Part shown: positions 24,300-33,418 of the stretch, in pieces | How positions within the stretch are numbered: the first letter of the stretch is position 1 | Layout: each line of letters begins with the position of its first letter | Assembly (NCBI GenBank): GCA_905197955.1 | Contig: CAJKAR010000019.1 | Span: 18,766-82,765, forward strand | Direction: 5' to 3' | DNA from: an uncultured Lentisphaeria bacterium | GTDB taxonomy: Bacteria; Verrucomicrobiota; Lentisphaeria; Victivallales; UBA1829 | Length of the DNA stretch: 64,000 nucleotides | The notes under the pieces: model-generated | Seen by the model: only the letters and a program-made list of their open reading frames with translations | Told to the model about the DNA's origin: nothing | Database searches by the model: none | Program-made: the position numbers and the translations under genes

Positions 24300-25730
24300 A
24301 TGCGCAATATCCGGATTCATCCGCTGGACAATGTCGCAGTGGCATTGGAGGAGCTTTCTCCGGAAATCACGACGGGGCACAAGTTTGCGCTGGCAGACAT
24401 TCGCGCCGGAGAAAACATCATCAAATACGGCATGCCGATCGGCAGGGCGATCTGCGATATTAAATCCGGAGAGCATGTGCATACGCACAACATGAAGACC
24501 AATCTGGAAGGAATTCTCGACTACCGTTATGAACCGGTACCGGTAAAGACCGCTGCTGTGGAATCAAAAGAGACGTTTTCCGGATTCCGGCGAAAAAATG
24601 GAAGTGTGGGTGTGCGGAATCATATTTTCATTGTGCCGACCGTCGGATGCGTGAACAAACTTGCTCGGACCCTGGCGGAAAAACTCAACCGGAAACTTCC
24701 CTCCGAAAGTGTGGACCGGGCACTGGCTCTGGAACATCCGTTCGGCTGTTCCCAGCTCGGAGGCGATCACGAAATGACGCGTGCAGTTCTTCGGGGATTC
24801 GTCCGGCATCCGAACGCGGGCGGAGTTCTGGTGGTCGGGCTCGGATGCGAGAACAACACGATTGATTCCTTCCGGGAAATGCTCGGAGAGTTCGATCCGG
24901 AACGGGTGAAATTTCTCGTGGCGCAGAAGGAGAACGATGAGGTCTCTGCCGGACTCTCTCTGCTGGAAGAGCTGGTACAGACCGCATCGCAGGATGTCCG
25001 TACGGAAATTCCGGTTTCGGAACTGGTGGTCGGCCTGAAATGCGGCGGCTCCGATGGGCTCAGCGGCATTACGGCAAATCCGCTGGTCGGACGGTTCTCC
25101 GACTGGCTGACCGCACGCGGAGGAAGCACGATCCTCAGCGAAGTCCCGGAGATGTTCGGAGCGGAAACGCTCCTGATGGCTCGCTGCCGGAACCGGGAGG
25201 TCTTCGACAAATGCGTAAAGATGATCAACGATTTCAAACGCTACTTTACGCGCTACGGCCAGACGATCTACGAGAATCCCTCGCCGGGGAACAAAGCGGG
25301 CGGCATTTCCACGCTGGAGGATAAATCGCTGGGATGCACGCAGAAAGCAGGCAGTTCCGCCGTCAACGATGTGCTCCAGATCGGCGAACATGTGCACGAA
25401 AAAGGACTGAATCTGCTGACCGGCCCCGGCAACGACATGGTGGCTTGTACGCTTCTTGCGGCATCGGGCGCACACCTGATTCTGTTCACGACCGGACGCG
25501 GGACGCCCTTCGGAAGCGTGGTGCCGACCCTGAAAATCTCCTCCAACACGGCGCTTGCGGAACATAAGTCCGGATGGATCGATTTCGATGCCGGTCAGAT
25601 GCTCCGGGATATTCCGATTGATGATGCGTTTTTCCGTCTGGTTCTGGACACGGCCTCCGGAAAAGAGGCAAAAAATGAACAGAATGCCTACGAAGAGATT
25701 TCCATTTTCAAAGACGGCGTCACCCTGTAA
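24300..25730 (+). CDS. uxaA: Altronate dehydratase
   Basis: Converts D-altronate to 2-keto-3-deoxygluconate. The N-terminal SAF-type domain (IRIHPLDNVAVAL ... HVHTHNMKTNL) is fused to the large UxaA catalytic domain (GSVGVRNHIFIVPTVGCVN, LEHPFGCSQLGGDH, LKCGGSDGLSGITANPLVG). The 476-aa length is as expected. Operon with uxaB (48-bp gap, GAGAGGTG before ATG). Uronate isomerase and KDG kinase/aldolase are not in the window, so the pathway is completed elsewhere. Confidence 0.93.
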   Translation: MRNIRIHPLDNVAVALEELSPEITTGHKFALADIRAGENIIKYGMPIGRAICDIKSGEHVHTHNMKTNLEGILDYRYEPVPVKTAAVESKETFSGFRRKNGSVGVRNHIFIVPTVGCVNKLARTLAEKLNRKLPSESVDRALALEHPFGCSQLGGDHEMTRAVLRGFVRHPNAGGVLVVGLGCENNTIDSFREMLGEFDPERVKFLVAQKENDEVSAGLSLLEELVQTASQDVRTEIPVSELVVGLKCGGSDGLSGITANPLVGRFSDWLTARGGSTILSEVPEMFGAETLLMARCRNREVFDKCVKMINDFKRYFTRYGQTIYENPSPGNKAGGISTLEDKSLGCTQKAGSSAVNDVLQIGEHVHEKGLNLLTGPGNDMVACTLLAASGAHLILFTTGRGTPFGSVVPTLKISSNTALAEHKSGWIDFDAGQMLRDIPIDDAFFRLVLDTASGKEAKNEQNAYEEISIFKDGVTL

Positions 25731-25812
25731 AAAACATTCCGCTTTTCCATCCGGCAAACCGCAGAGGGAATTCGGAGAGGAATTTTCGATTCATTCCGCT
25801 TTCCCCGCGGTC

Positions 25813-25840
25813 TTGTAAAGATCCGTTTTCATTGTATATT
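25813..25840 (+). promoter_or_regulatory. Promoter upstream of the pseudopilin/CobN-like cluster
   Basis: TTGTAA (25813-25818), 16-bp spacer and TATATT (25835-25840), about 100 bp before the pseudopilin start. No other promoter is obvious before the DUF2162 gene, suggesting a single transcript. Confidence 0.5.
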
Positions 25841-25940
25841 ACTCAATTTGAACAGGAAAACCATCCCGTTTCCTGCGCAGCTTGCATAAAGACGCGGAAG
25901 AGGGAGCTGATGGAATGAAAACGGAAAGGCGGCACGAAGA

Positions 25941-26768
25941 ATGAGTCGGAAATATACTTCCGCAGCAAAGAAGAAATGGAATTTCACGCTTGTGGAGCTC
26001 CTTGTCGTGATTGCCGTAATTGCCATTCTGGCAGGAATGCTACTGCCGGCGCTGAACTCGGCAAGAGAAAAGGGAAGGACGATTTCCTGCCTGAGCAATC
26101 TGAAGCAGATCTCCTCGGCAAACGCCATGTACATCGGCGACAGCGACGATTATTCCGTCCCATACAACAACGACTCCAGCGAACGGAACATGCCGGGCGA
26201 CTACTGGTTCGGCGTCAAAAGCGCTTCCGATGATACCTACGATATCACCACGAGTCCTCTTCTGGGGCAATATTATGGAAATGCCCCCGGCGTAATGGTC
26301 TGTCCGGTCTCCCGCAACGAAGGCATCACCGATCTGACGCGCGTTCTTTACGGCGGCGGCTATGGCTACAACAACTGGTGGTTTGGACGCTATTCCTCCA
26401 CACGCGGGTCCACAACAACGGGACCGTTTCCTTATAAAGTTTCCGCGTTCCGCCGTCTCTCCTCCACGATCGTCTTCGGAGACTGCGCAAGTTCAGGAAA
26501 GGCCGGAAACGACGAATACCAGCCACAGACTCCTATGATGTACTGCAAAAAACAGCCTGGCGGGAGCATATACAGCACGGAATCCAACGGAACCAATCAT
26601 TTCCGTCACGCATCCCGCACGAATGTCGCATGGGGCGATGGACACGCGACGACGGAACCGATCGGAACACTCAACAATAAAACAAAATCCTTTGCAAACA
26701 AAATCGGATATGTCGGTGCCGCGGATGTCGATTTCTACAATCCCATGCGGACACAGGACACTCTCTGA
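25941..26768 (+). CDS. Pseudopilin, H-X9-DG type, first gene of the CobN-like cluster
   Basis: 275 aa. The N-terminal basic leader is followed by [20 protein letters not shown] and [14 protein letters not shown], the prepilin peptidase site and stem helix. The C-terminal region has [17 protein letters not shown] (H-X9-DG). The body is rich in Gly/Tyr/Asn ([15 protein letters not shown]), unlike the 4.2 kb paralogue. It ends 16 nt before the ATG of the DUF2162 gene, whose ribosome binding site overlaps its 3' end, so it may be part of the same transcript. Whether it works with that system or is merely adjacent is unknown. Confidence 0.88.
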   Translation: MSRKYTSAAKKKWNFTLVELLVVIAVIAILAGMLLPALNSAREKGRTISCLSNLKQISSANAMYIGDSDDYSVPYNNDSSERNMPGDYWFGVKSASDDTYDITTSPLLGQYYGNAPGVMVCPVSRNEGITDLTRVLYGGGYGYNNWWFGRYSSTRGSTTTGPFPYKVSAFRRLSSTIVFGDCASSGKAGNDEYQPQTPMMYCKKQPGGSIYSTESNGTNHFRHASRTNVAWGDGHATTEPIGTLNNKTKSFANKIGYVGAADVDFYNPMRTQDTL

Positions 26769-26784
26769 CCGGAGGATCCCGACA

Positions 26785-27534
26785 ATGAATCTTTCGCCGG
26801 AAATCCTAGGTCTTCTGCTCGGTCTGGCATTTTCCCTTGCAGTTTTTGCCTTCAAAACGGCTGTTGGAGAATCCTGTTTTCTGGTGGAATCGGAGAACAC
26901 AAAGCGCAACTTGCTTTTTCTGCTCGCGGCAACGGCGGCATACGGAGTCGTTTTTTTCCTTGTCTTTCTTCTGCTTTCGCTTTTTCCGGGGATGCATCAG
27001 GCTCTGCTGGAACGCAGTACACTGCTTCAGGCGGGAGGAGTGCTGCATCTGCTGGTTGCAGCGGGTTTTCTTGTATGGGGGATTCTGCTGCTGGGAACAA
27101 AACCGGATCGAAAGAGAAACATTCACGGAGGCTGGCTTCTGGCGCTGCCCTGTCCGGTATGCATGATGGCAATCCTGCTGGCGGGGGCGTTTGCGGAACT
27201 GCTTCTGCCGGACTCGAAATGGCTGGTTCGATTGTTTGTGACAGGGATTTTCTTTCTGGTGAATTTTCTGGTGCTGGGATGTCTGAGCTTCCTGATCCGC
27301 AGGCGGAAAGTGGATTCGCGGCACCTGGTCGGCAGACTGATGGTTTTTGTGGGACTCTATTTTGCAGGACTGCTTCTGCTGGTGCCGAATTTTGAGCGGA
27401 TCGAAGGAATGTATCGAATCGTTTCCGGGAGCAGCGAACTGCCGCGGATCAATCCATGGTATATGCTGCCGGTTCCGATCGTTTTTCTGGCGGGACTCGC
27501 ATATCAACGCTATCAAGAAAACAGGGAGTTTTGA
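26785..27534 (+). CDS. DUF2162-type predicted membrane transporter (HmuT-like)
   Basis: 249-aa polytopic protein with about seven helices: 4-22, 42-65, 77-97, 114-134, 145-166, 182-200 and 225-240. The text ALPCPVCMMAILLAGAF in a membrane segment carries a Cys-Pro-x-Cys motif. Start 26785 follows GGAGGATCCCGACA; a longer frame from 26623 overlaps the pseudopilin and is rejected. I assign DUF2162 mainly from size, helix pattern, the CPVC segment and the invariant company (ExbB-like channel, DUF2149, CobN-like), the combination seen in methanogens and in hmu-type loci. A substrate permease role is inferred. Confidence 0.65.
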   Translation: MNLSPEILGLLLGLAFSLAVFAFKTAVGESCFLVESENTKRNLLFLLAATAAYGVVFFLVFLLLSLFPGMHQALLERSTLLQAGGVLHLLVAAGFLVWGILLLGTKPDRKRNIHGGWLLALPCPVCMMAILLAGAFAELLLPDSKWLVRLFVTGIFFLVNFLVLGCLSFLIRRRKVDSRHLVGRLMVFVGLYFAGLLLLVPNFERIEGMYRIVSGSSELPRINPWYMLPVPIVFLAGLAYQRYQENREF

Positions 27535-28098
27535 ATGGAATTTTTCGACGGAATCAAAACATTTATTTTTCTGGTATCCAGCATTCTGCTTTATCCGGTG
27601 CTGATTCTTCTTGCGCTTTCGACGGTGTATCTGATCTGGGAAGCCGGCCGCTTTCTCGGAGAGTGGATGGAACGGGCGCGGTGCGCCGGATTCGTCCCGC
27701 AGAAGGATTCCGTGGAGACGTTCCGCTTTCCCGCGCCGGTGCGCCGGTATCGCGAGGAGCTGCGGGAAATGGACCGGAACGATGAAGCGGCTGTTGCATA
27801 TCTGATGCGTCAGACGGTGGAACAACGGCAGAAGAGTCTGGACCGGTATCGCCTGATGATCCGCCTGGACCCCGCGCTGGGGCTGCTCGGAACCCTGATC
27901 CCGATGGGCAGTGCCCTGGCCGGAGTGAGCGGGGGAGAACTGACGGTGGTCAGTTCCGAACTGGTGGTGGCGTTTACGACAACCGTGGTCGGACTGGCAG
28001 TCGGCAGTGCGGCATTTCTGATGCATTCGGTCAAGCGGCGCTGGGTCGCTTCCGACATCCGCCAGATCGAATACATTACCGAGGTGATGACCCGATGA
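27535..28098 (+). CDS. MotA/TolQ/ExbB-type proton channel protein
   Basis: 187 aa. An N-terminal helix (10-35, FLVSSILLYPVLILLALSTV) is followed by a cytosolic stretch. Then come two helices with the ExbB/TolQ consensus: DPALGLLGTLIPMGSALAGV and the last helix VAFTTTVVGLAVGSAAFLMH, whose Thr/Gly residues line the proton path. Shorter than classical ExbB. Its start codon directly follows the upstream stop. With the DUF2149 protein as the likely ExbD/TolR-like partner it should form an inner-membrane energising complex for the tethered CobN-like protein. Confidence 0.85.
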   Translation: MEFFDGIKTFIFLVSSILLYPVLILLALSTVYLIWEAGRFLGEWMERARCAGFVPQKDSVETFRFPAPVRRYREELREMDRNDEAAVAYLMRQTVEQRQKSLDRYRLMIRLDPALGLLGTLIPMGSALAGVSGGELTVVSSELVVAFTTTVVGLAVGSAAFLMHSVKRRWVASDIRQIEYITEVMTR

Positions 28099-28418
28099 GA
28101 TTCATGCGCCGCGAAGAAAAAAATGAGGATTCGTTTGATGATGATCCGATGTCGGCGGTCGGAAATCTGTTCGATGTCGCTCTGGTATTTATCGTCGCCC
28201 TCCTGTTCGCGCTGATGGCGATGTTCGGGAAAGAGCTGTTCGACGGTCAATCCCGTGTCCGTGTCGATTCCAGCGGACGGATCGAGATCCTGACGAAAAA
28301 AGGACGGAAAATCGAATCCCTGAAACAGTCGAATGAAACCGCCGAAGGCAAAGGGGTCCGTCTCGGAACCGCCTATCGGCTTGAGGACGGCACCACCGTC
28401 TACGTTCCGGAGGAGTGA
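28095..28418 (+). CDS. DUF2149 protein, ExbD-like partner
   Basis: 107 aa. The motif DDDPMSAVGNLFDVALVFIVALLFALM is the DUF2149 signature: an acidic cytosolic lead, then a single membrane helix (about 25-47) containing an in-membrane Asp. A small extracytoplasmic C-terminal domain follows. The topology equals ExbD/TolR/MotB, where one membrane Asp takes protons. It overlaps the ExbB-like gene by ATGA and the CobN-like gene's ribosome binding site lies in its 3' end (GGAGG 28409-28413). Confidence 0.85.
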   Translation: MRFMRREEKNEDSFDDDPMSAVGNLFDVALVFIVALLFALMAMFGKELFDGQSRVRVDSSGRIEILTKKGRKIESLKQSNETAEGKGVRLGTAYRLEDGTTVYVPEE

Positions 28419-31400
28419 TGCGTTTTCTCTTTTTCCTTCCGCTGCTCCTGCTTCTGTTCCCCGCAATTCTCCTTTCCGGAGGTGAAAAATTTGTGCTCTT
28501 TCTGAGCGGCGAATCCAATGCAGGGATCACGAAACGCGCCTTCCGGAAACTGGAACTGCCGAAACATATCCGGTTCCGTCTGATTCCCGATGCCTCGGAT
28601 CCGGCGCTTCTCCGGGAGGAGATCCGGAAGGCCGATCTCATCATCGCCAACGGACTGATCCCGGAGTTCCGGAACGCACTGGCGGATTCCGCACGCCTCG
28701 GAAAAACTCCGATTTATCTGCTCGGCTCCGCTCATCTGGCAAACCGCATTCCTTCCGCTCTGCAGGGAAAGGTGCATTTTCCGATGGAAAAACTTGTCGA
28801 ACAGTACCGAAGCAGCCATTCCGCGGAAAATTACCGGAATCTTGTGCGATATCTTGTTCATAAGGAACTGGATCCGACGGTTGAATACGCTCCGCCGCGA
28901 ATTCTCTCGCCGATCGGCCTTGCGGATCCTGCAACCGGACGGAAATTCTCCAGCTATGAGGCATACCGGGCATTCCGAGGAGAGCGTCCCGTCTCCGGTC
29001 GTGTTGTCATCACGATCTACGCAGCAAACAGCGCGCCGGAGGAGATCGCGGTTTTGAAACCGCTGGCCGATGCGCTCGAACGGCGCGGACTGGAAACGGC
29101 AGTCGCATTCGGTGACGAAAGAAAACTGATCCAGGATTTCCTTCTCGACCGGAACGGAAAATCACGATTCGATTTCGTAATCGCCTTCACATTCAAGTTC
29201 AAAGCAGGGCTCGGTGAACAGCTCCGGAAGGCAATGGCAAAGCTGGATGTACCGGTGGTCAATGCGCTGAAGCTCTATCGACAGACAACACCGGAATGGG
29301 AAAAATCGGTTCAGGGGATGAATTCGTTTTCCGTGGCGTTCGCCATGATCGCGCCTGAAATATCGGGACTGATTGAGCCGACACTGCTTTACGGTCGAGA
29401 GAGAAGAGACGGACGCATTCAGGAAATCCCGATGCCGGGGAATATCGAACGTCTCGCGGACCGCGCGGCAAAATGGATCGCTCTGCGGAAAAAACGGAAT
29501 TCCGAAAAACGGATCGCTCTTTTTTTCCATCATCCGGAAGGAGGAAAGCAGGCGATCGGAGCAAGCTATCTGAATGTGCCGCGTTCGATTGTCCGGATTC
29601 TCGGAACCCTGCATGAGAACGGTTACAATTCCGGAGGTCTGGAAAAACTGCCCGAGAAAACACTTACGGAAACGCTGATTTCCGGTGTCCGGAACGTCGG
29701 GAGCTGGGCGCCGGGAGAACTGGAAACTCTGCTCAGGGCAGGAGAATATGCGGCCGTTCCGTTTGAACAATACAAACAGTGGTTCGCGAAACTGCCGGAA
29801 GCGTTCCGCGAATCGGTGATCCGGGAGTGGGGACCGGTGGAACAGTCGAAGATCATGACAAAGGATGGAAACCTCATCATTCCGATCCTGAAACGCGGGA
29901 ATCTTGCGATTCTTCCGGAGCCGATGCGCGGTTATGCGGGCGATGTTCAGAGAATTCTTCATTCCGGAACGCTGCCGCCTCCGCATCAGTATGTAGCGGT
30001 CTATCTTTATCTGCGGCACGAATTCAAGGCGGATGCCGTGATTCATCTCGGCAGGCACGGTTCCCTGGAGTGGCTGCCGGGCAAACAGCTCGGACTTTCC
30101 GATTCCTGTGCGCCGGCACTTCTGGGAGGCGATATCCCGTGCCTGTATCCCTATATCTCCGACGGCATCGGGGAAGGCATTCTGGCAAAACGGCGCGGCG
30201 GAGCAGTGATTCTTTCCCATCTGACGCCTCTGCTCGGAGCAGCAGGAGAAGATGCAAAAGTCCGGAAAATCCGCTCCCTGATCAGCGAGTGGCAGAGCGC
30301 CGATCCCAACCGGAAAGCCGATCTCTGGAAAGAGCTGAAACGCGAAGCCGAAAAAACGTCTCTTCTATCCTCCGCCGGAATCCCGAATCTGACAGAAGAG
30401 TCGTTGGATTCGTTCCAGCATTTTCTGGAAGATCTGACGCAATCCGTCCTGCCGTTTGGACTCCACAGCTTCGGGATTTCGCCGGAGAAAAAGGAGATCG
30501 CCAAAATGGTGGAACTGGCGGCACGAAACGGAGGAGCTTCCTTTGACCGGTCGAATTTCAAGCGCCTTCTGGAGAGTGCCGGGCGCGCGGAACTGGATGC
30601 GCTGCTGGCGGGACTCGATGGCCGATTCGTTGCGCCGGGCCCATCGGGAGATCCGGTGCGCTCACCCGATAGCCTGCCGACTGGACGCAATTTCTACGGA
30701 TTCGATCCCGACAAGTTCCCGACTCGTTCCGCATTTGAAAACGGACGCCTCGCCGCCGAAAAAATTATTGCGGATCATCAGGCAAAGCACAACGGGGAAT
30801 ATCCGCAACAGACCGCGATTGTGCTCTGGGCAGGAGAAAGCATCCGGACCGGCGGACTCAATGAAAGCATTTTTCTGCATCTGATCGGCATGGAAGTGGA
30901 ATGGGATGCCAATGGACGGGTGCGGAGTTTCAAGCCGATTCCGGCGGCGCGGCTCGGAAGACCGCGTCTGGATGTCATGGCGACGGCATCGGGGGCCTAT
31001 CGCGACCAGTTCGCCGGACTGATGGAAAAACTCGACCGGGCTCAAAGAGAAGCGGCTCGGCTGACCGATACGGAAAACTTTATCGCGCAACACAATCAAT
31101 CGATTATGAAACGCCTCGCGGAACAAGGGATACCGGAATCGCAGCGGGCGCGCCTTGCCGAACGGCGAGTATATGCGCCGGCACCCGGAACCTACGGAAC
31201 CGGGGTGAACCGGCTGACAGGCTCCTCCGGAGCATGGGAGAAAAACAGCGAGATTGCAGGACTCTATCGCGAGCGGATGAGCTATGGGATGGATCCGGAT
31301 GGATCGTTTGCGAAGTCTGCGGAAGGGTTCCGTCTGCATCTGGCAAATACATCGGTGGTGCTGCATTCCCGCAGTTCCACGCTCTACGGAGTGACGGATA

Positions 31401-32263
31401 TCGACGACATGTATCAGTATCTCGGCGGACTCTCGCTCGCGGTCAAAGAGGCGGGCGGACAAGCTCCACGGGAATTTATTATCGACAACCGGAACGCGGG
31501 CAGGATTCGTGTAAGTCCGCTGAAGCAGTTCCTCGCCGCCGAACTCTCTTCCCGCGCCCTGCATCGCGACTGGATCGCCGCTCAGCAGAAAGAGAATTAC
31601 GCCGGAGCAAGAATGATCGCCCGAACGGTGGACAATCTCTGGGGATGGCAATCCGTTACGCCTGAGAATGTCGCGGGAGAACAATGGAACGAACTTTACG
31701 AGGTCTATTTCAAAGATCGCCACCAGCTCGGACTTTCCCGTTTTTTCCGCCGGGAAAACGCATGGGCGGAGCAGTCGATTGCGGCTCGAATGCTGGAAGC
31801 GGTCCGCAAAAACTTCTGGAACGCTCCGGAAACCATCAAAACCGATCTTGCCAGAAGCTATGCGCAGAGCGTAATCGATAATGGAGTCGCCTGCTGCGAT
31901 CACACTTGCAACAATCCGCTTCTGCATCAGATGGTCGTGAATCTGATCTCGGTTCCGGGGGCGATGTCTCCGGAAAAGGTTGCGGCGTTTCAGCTTGCGG
32001 TCGAACGCGCCGCCGGACAGACGCTTGCCGATCAGCTCCGTGAAAGAAGCATCCGTCACACCGGACTCGAATCCCTTCCCCCGGAACGCGAGTCCGCAAC
32101 ACGGAAAGCTCCCGAACTGCAAGTCGTCAAAGGGTATAAAATGGAGCGGAAAACGGATGAAAAAAATCGAATGAGCTCTTCCGGAATCCGCTGGCTCTCG
32201 CTGTTCTTCCTGCTGCTTCTGATCGGTCTTTTTCTCGCCGGAACCCGGCAGAGTGACGATTGA
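28418..32263 (+). CDS. CobN/magnesium-chelatase H-like protein, exported and membrane-tethered (HmuS-like)
   Basis: 1281-aa member of the CobN/BchH large-subunit family. Unlike cytosolic CobN it starts with a signal sequence (RFLFFLPLLLLLFPAILLSG) and ends with a membrane helix (WLSLFFLLLLIGLFLAG, about 1255-1272), so the body should be extracytoplasmic and anchored. Chelatase landmarks are LGRHGSLEWLPGKQLGLS (about 546-563), PYISDGIGEGILAKRRGGAVILSHLTPLL, VMATASGAYRDQF, LYGVTDIDDMYQYLGGL and the CCDHTCNNPLLHQMV tail (about 1160-1175). There is no CobS/CobT or ChlI/D ATPase nearby. Family architecture and the ExbB/DUF2149/DUF2162 partners match the Bacteroidetes HmuS heme dechelatase module. 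The substrate, possibly a metallated tetrapyrrole, is inferred. Confidence 0.85.
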   Translation: MRFLFFLPLLLLLFPAILLSGGEKFVLFLSGESNAGITKRAFRKLELPKHIRFRLIPDASDPALLREEIRKADLIIANGLIPEFRNALADSARLGKTPIYLLGSAHLANRIPSALQGKVHFPMEKLVEQYRSSHSAENYRNLVRYLVHKELDPTVEYAPPRILSPIGLADPATGRKFSSYEAYRAFRGERPVSGRVVITIYAANSAPEEIAVLKPLADALERRGLETAVAFGDERKLIQDFLLDRNGKSRFDFVIAFTFKFKAGLGEQLRKAMAKLDVPVVNALKLYRQTTPEWEKSVQGMNSFSVAFAMIAPEISGLIEPTLLYGRERRDGRIQEIPMPGNIERLADRAAKWIALRKKRNSEKRIALFFHHPEGGKQAIGASYLNVPRSIVRILGTLHENGYNSGGLEKLPEKTLTETLISGVRNVGSWAPGELETLLRAGEYAAVPFEQYKQWFAKLPEAFRESVIREWGPVEQSKIMTKDGNLIIPILKRGNLAILPEPMRGYAGDVQRILHSGTLPPPHQYVAVYLYLRHEFKADAVIHLGRHGSLEWLPGKQLGLSDSCAPALLGGDIPCLYPYISDGIGEGILAKRRGGAVILSHLTPLLGAAGEDAKVRKIRSLISEWQSADPNRKADLWKELKREAEKTSLLSSAGIPNLTEESLDSFQHFLEDLTQSVLPFGLHSFGISPEKKEIAKMVELAARNGGASFDRSNFKRLLESAGRAELDALLAGLDGRFVAPGPSGDPVRSPDSLPTGRNFYGFDPDKFPTRSAFENGRLAAEKIIADHQAKHNGEYPQQTAIVLWAGESIRTGGLNESIFLHLIGMEVEWDANGRVRSFKPIPAARLGRPRLDVMATASGAYRDQFAGLMEKLDRAQREAARLTDTENFIAQHNQSIMKRLAEQGIPESQRARLAERRVYAPAPGTYGTGVNRLTGSSGAWEKNSEIAGLYRERMSYGMDPDGSFAKSAEGFRLHLANTSVVLHSRSSTLYGVTDIDDMYQYLGGLSLAVKEAGGQAPREFIIDNRNAGRIRVSPLKQFLAAELSSRALHRDWIAAQQKENYAGARMIARTVDNLWGWQSVTPENVAGEQWNELYEVYFKDRHQLGLSRFFRRENAWAEQSIAARMLEAVRKNFWNAPETIKTDLARSYAQSVIDNGVACCDHTCNNPLLHQMVVNLISVPGAMSPEKVAAFQLAVERAAGQTLADQLRERSIRHTGLESLPPERESATRKAPELQVVKGYKMERKTDEKNRMSSSGIRWLSLFFLLLLIGLFLAGTRQSDD

Positions 32264-32333
32264 TATTCTCCCCCGTGTACTTGTTTTTCCGGAAATTCCA
32301 TCTATTTTATTTGAAAAACGAAAGGAATATCCC

Positions 32334-32678
32334 GTGAACAAAGTAAAAATCACCGTTCTGAAAACAACATTCGATGCGGAACTTGCAGAAGAATATGGAG
32401 CCCAAGGACTCGGCCCCTGCCCGATGCTGAAAGCCGGTCAGATCTTTTATGCCGATTACGCCAAACCGCAGGGATTCTGCGATGAAGCATGGAAGGCAAT
32501 CTATCAGTATGTTTTCGCTCTGGCACACGGAAAAGGTGACGAACTATTCTATTACGGGGACTGGATCCGAGTGCCGGGAGTCGCGATCTGCAGCTGCAAC
32601 GACGGACTCCGTCCCGTAATCTTCAAGCTGGAGGCAACCGATATCCCATCCACTCTCAATTATACACCCGTCCGCTGA
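32334..32678 (+). CDS. TIGR04076 family protein
   Basis: 114 aa. The text KVKITVLKTTFDAELAEEYG, then GPCPMLKAGQIFYADYAKPQGFCDEAWKAIYQYVFAL and CNDGLRPVIFKLEA matches the small TIGR04076 family (CPxxKxGd.F, PeGfC..AW). Three of its Cys may bind metal. The function is unknown. GTG start at 32334 with AAAGGAATATCCC upstream; a longer ATG frame from 32253 overlaps the CobN stop and lacks conservation. Convergent with marC, one base between stop codons. Confidence 0.72.
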   Translation: MNKVKITVLKTTFDAELAEEYGAQGLGPCPMLKAGQIFYADYAKPQGFCDEAWKAIYQYVFALAHGKGDELFYYGDWIRVPGVAICSCNDGLRPVIFKLEATDIPSTLNYTPVR

Positions 32679-32679
32679 T

Positions 32680-33282
32680 TCAGCCCAGAGTGTTCTTGAC
32701 TCCTTCCAGAATCATTTTCGCGGCGATGGCGGAAAGGAAAAGCCCGGTCAGCTTTGTAATGATCGCGATGCCGTCTTTTTTGAAAACGCGCTCCGCATGA
32801 ACACCTGCGGCAAGAAGCGCCGTCAGAGCCGCTACGGCAATCAGAAGAGCGGATAAATTTGAAACCGTCGACCAGAGACCTCCACGTTCCAGACCGATAA
32901 TGATGAGTCCAGCCGTAGTGCCGGGACCGACCGCCATCGGAATTGCAATCGGAACCACGGCAATTCCGCTCCCTCCTGTATGCCCCTCCCGTTTCGATCT
33001 CGTGCGCGCATCTCCCCAGACAAGTGAAATGGCACAGATCATCAGAATCGTTCCTCCACCAACCTTGAACAGATCTATATTGATGTCCAGCAAGGAAAAT
33101 ATGATGTTGCCGCTGAAAAACAGAATAATCCCGGCAACCAGTACCGCAATGCCGCTCTTCAAGCCGACTTCCATGCGCTGACGCGGCGTGCAGTCCGATG
33201 TCAACGATAAAAAAGTCGACAGGACCGCAAACGGATTCAAAAGAATCAATATTTTCAAGGATGTTACAAAAAATGTTTCCAT
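32680..33282 (-). CDS. MarC family integral membrane protein
   Basis: 200 aa with six membrane helices. Family text: METFFVTSLKILILLNPFAVLSTFLSLT, then VPIAIPMAVGPGTTAGLIIIG and KLTGLFLSAIAAKMILEGV. The biochemical role of MarC/UPF0056 proteins is not established. Start set at 33282, where AGGAGGTCAAGC precedes the ATG; an upstream ATG (33345) would add a 21-residue basic leader and is rejected. Divergent from the XRE-cupin regulator gene across an AT-rich 136-bp region. Confidence 0.9.
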   Translation of the reverse strand: METFFVTSLKILILLNPFAVLSTFLSLTSDCTPRQRMEVGLKSGIAVLVAGIILFFSGNIIFSLLDINIDLFKVGGGTILMICAISLVWGDARTRSKREGHTGGSGIAVVPIAIPMAVGPGTTAGLIIIGLERGGLWSTVSNLSALLIAVAALTALLAAGVHAERVFKKDGIAIITKLTGLFLSAIAAKMILEGVKNTLG

Positions 33283-33337
33283 GCTTGACCTCCTGCCGCT
33301 CTTTTTTTCCTGTTTTTTCCGAAAAATGTTTGATATC

Positions 33338-33352
33338 ATAAACAACGTTTAT
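33338..33352. promoter_or_regulatory. Perfect palindrome between marC and the XRE-cupin regulator
   Basis: ATAAACAACGTTTAT: 6-bp arms around a 3-bp centre, in the divergent promoter region. A natural candidate operator for the XRE regulator acting on itself and/or marC. Confidence 0.5.
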
Positions 33353-33418
33353 TATATTACTCCATAAAAAAGAAAAGTCAAACGATTTTTTAAATATATT
33401 TTACAAAAGGTTATTATA

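Noticed and set aside
26623..26784. N-terminal extension of the DUF2162 protein
   Set aside because: Lies entirely within the pseudopilin gene; ATG 26785 has a good ribosome binding site and starts directly at the first helix.
30662..32353. 563-codon antisense frame under the CobN-like gene
   Set aside because: Mirror of a well-supported coding sequence; no independent start signal or family.
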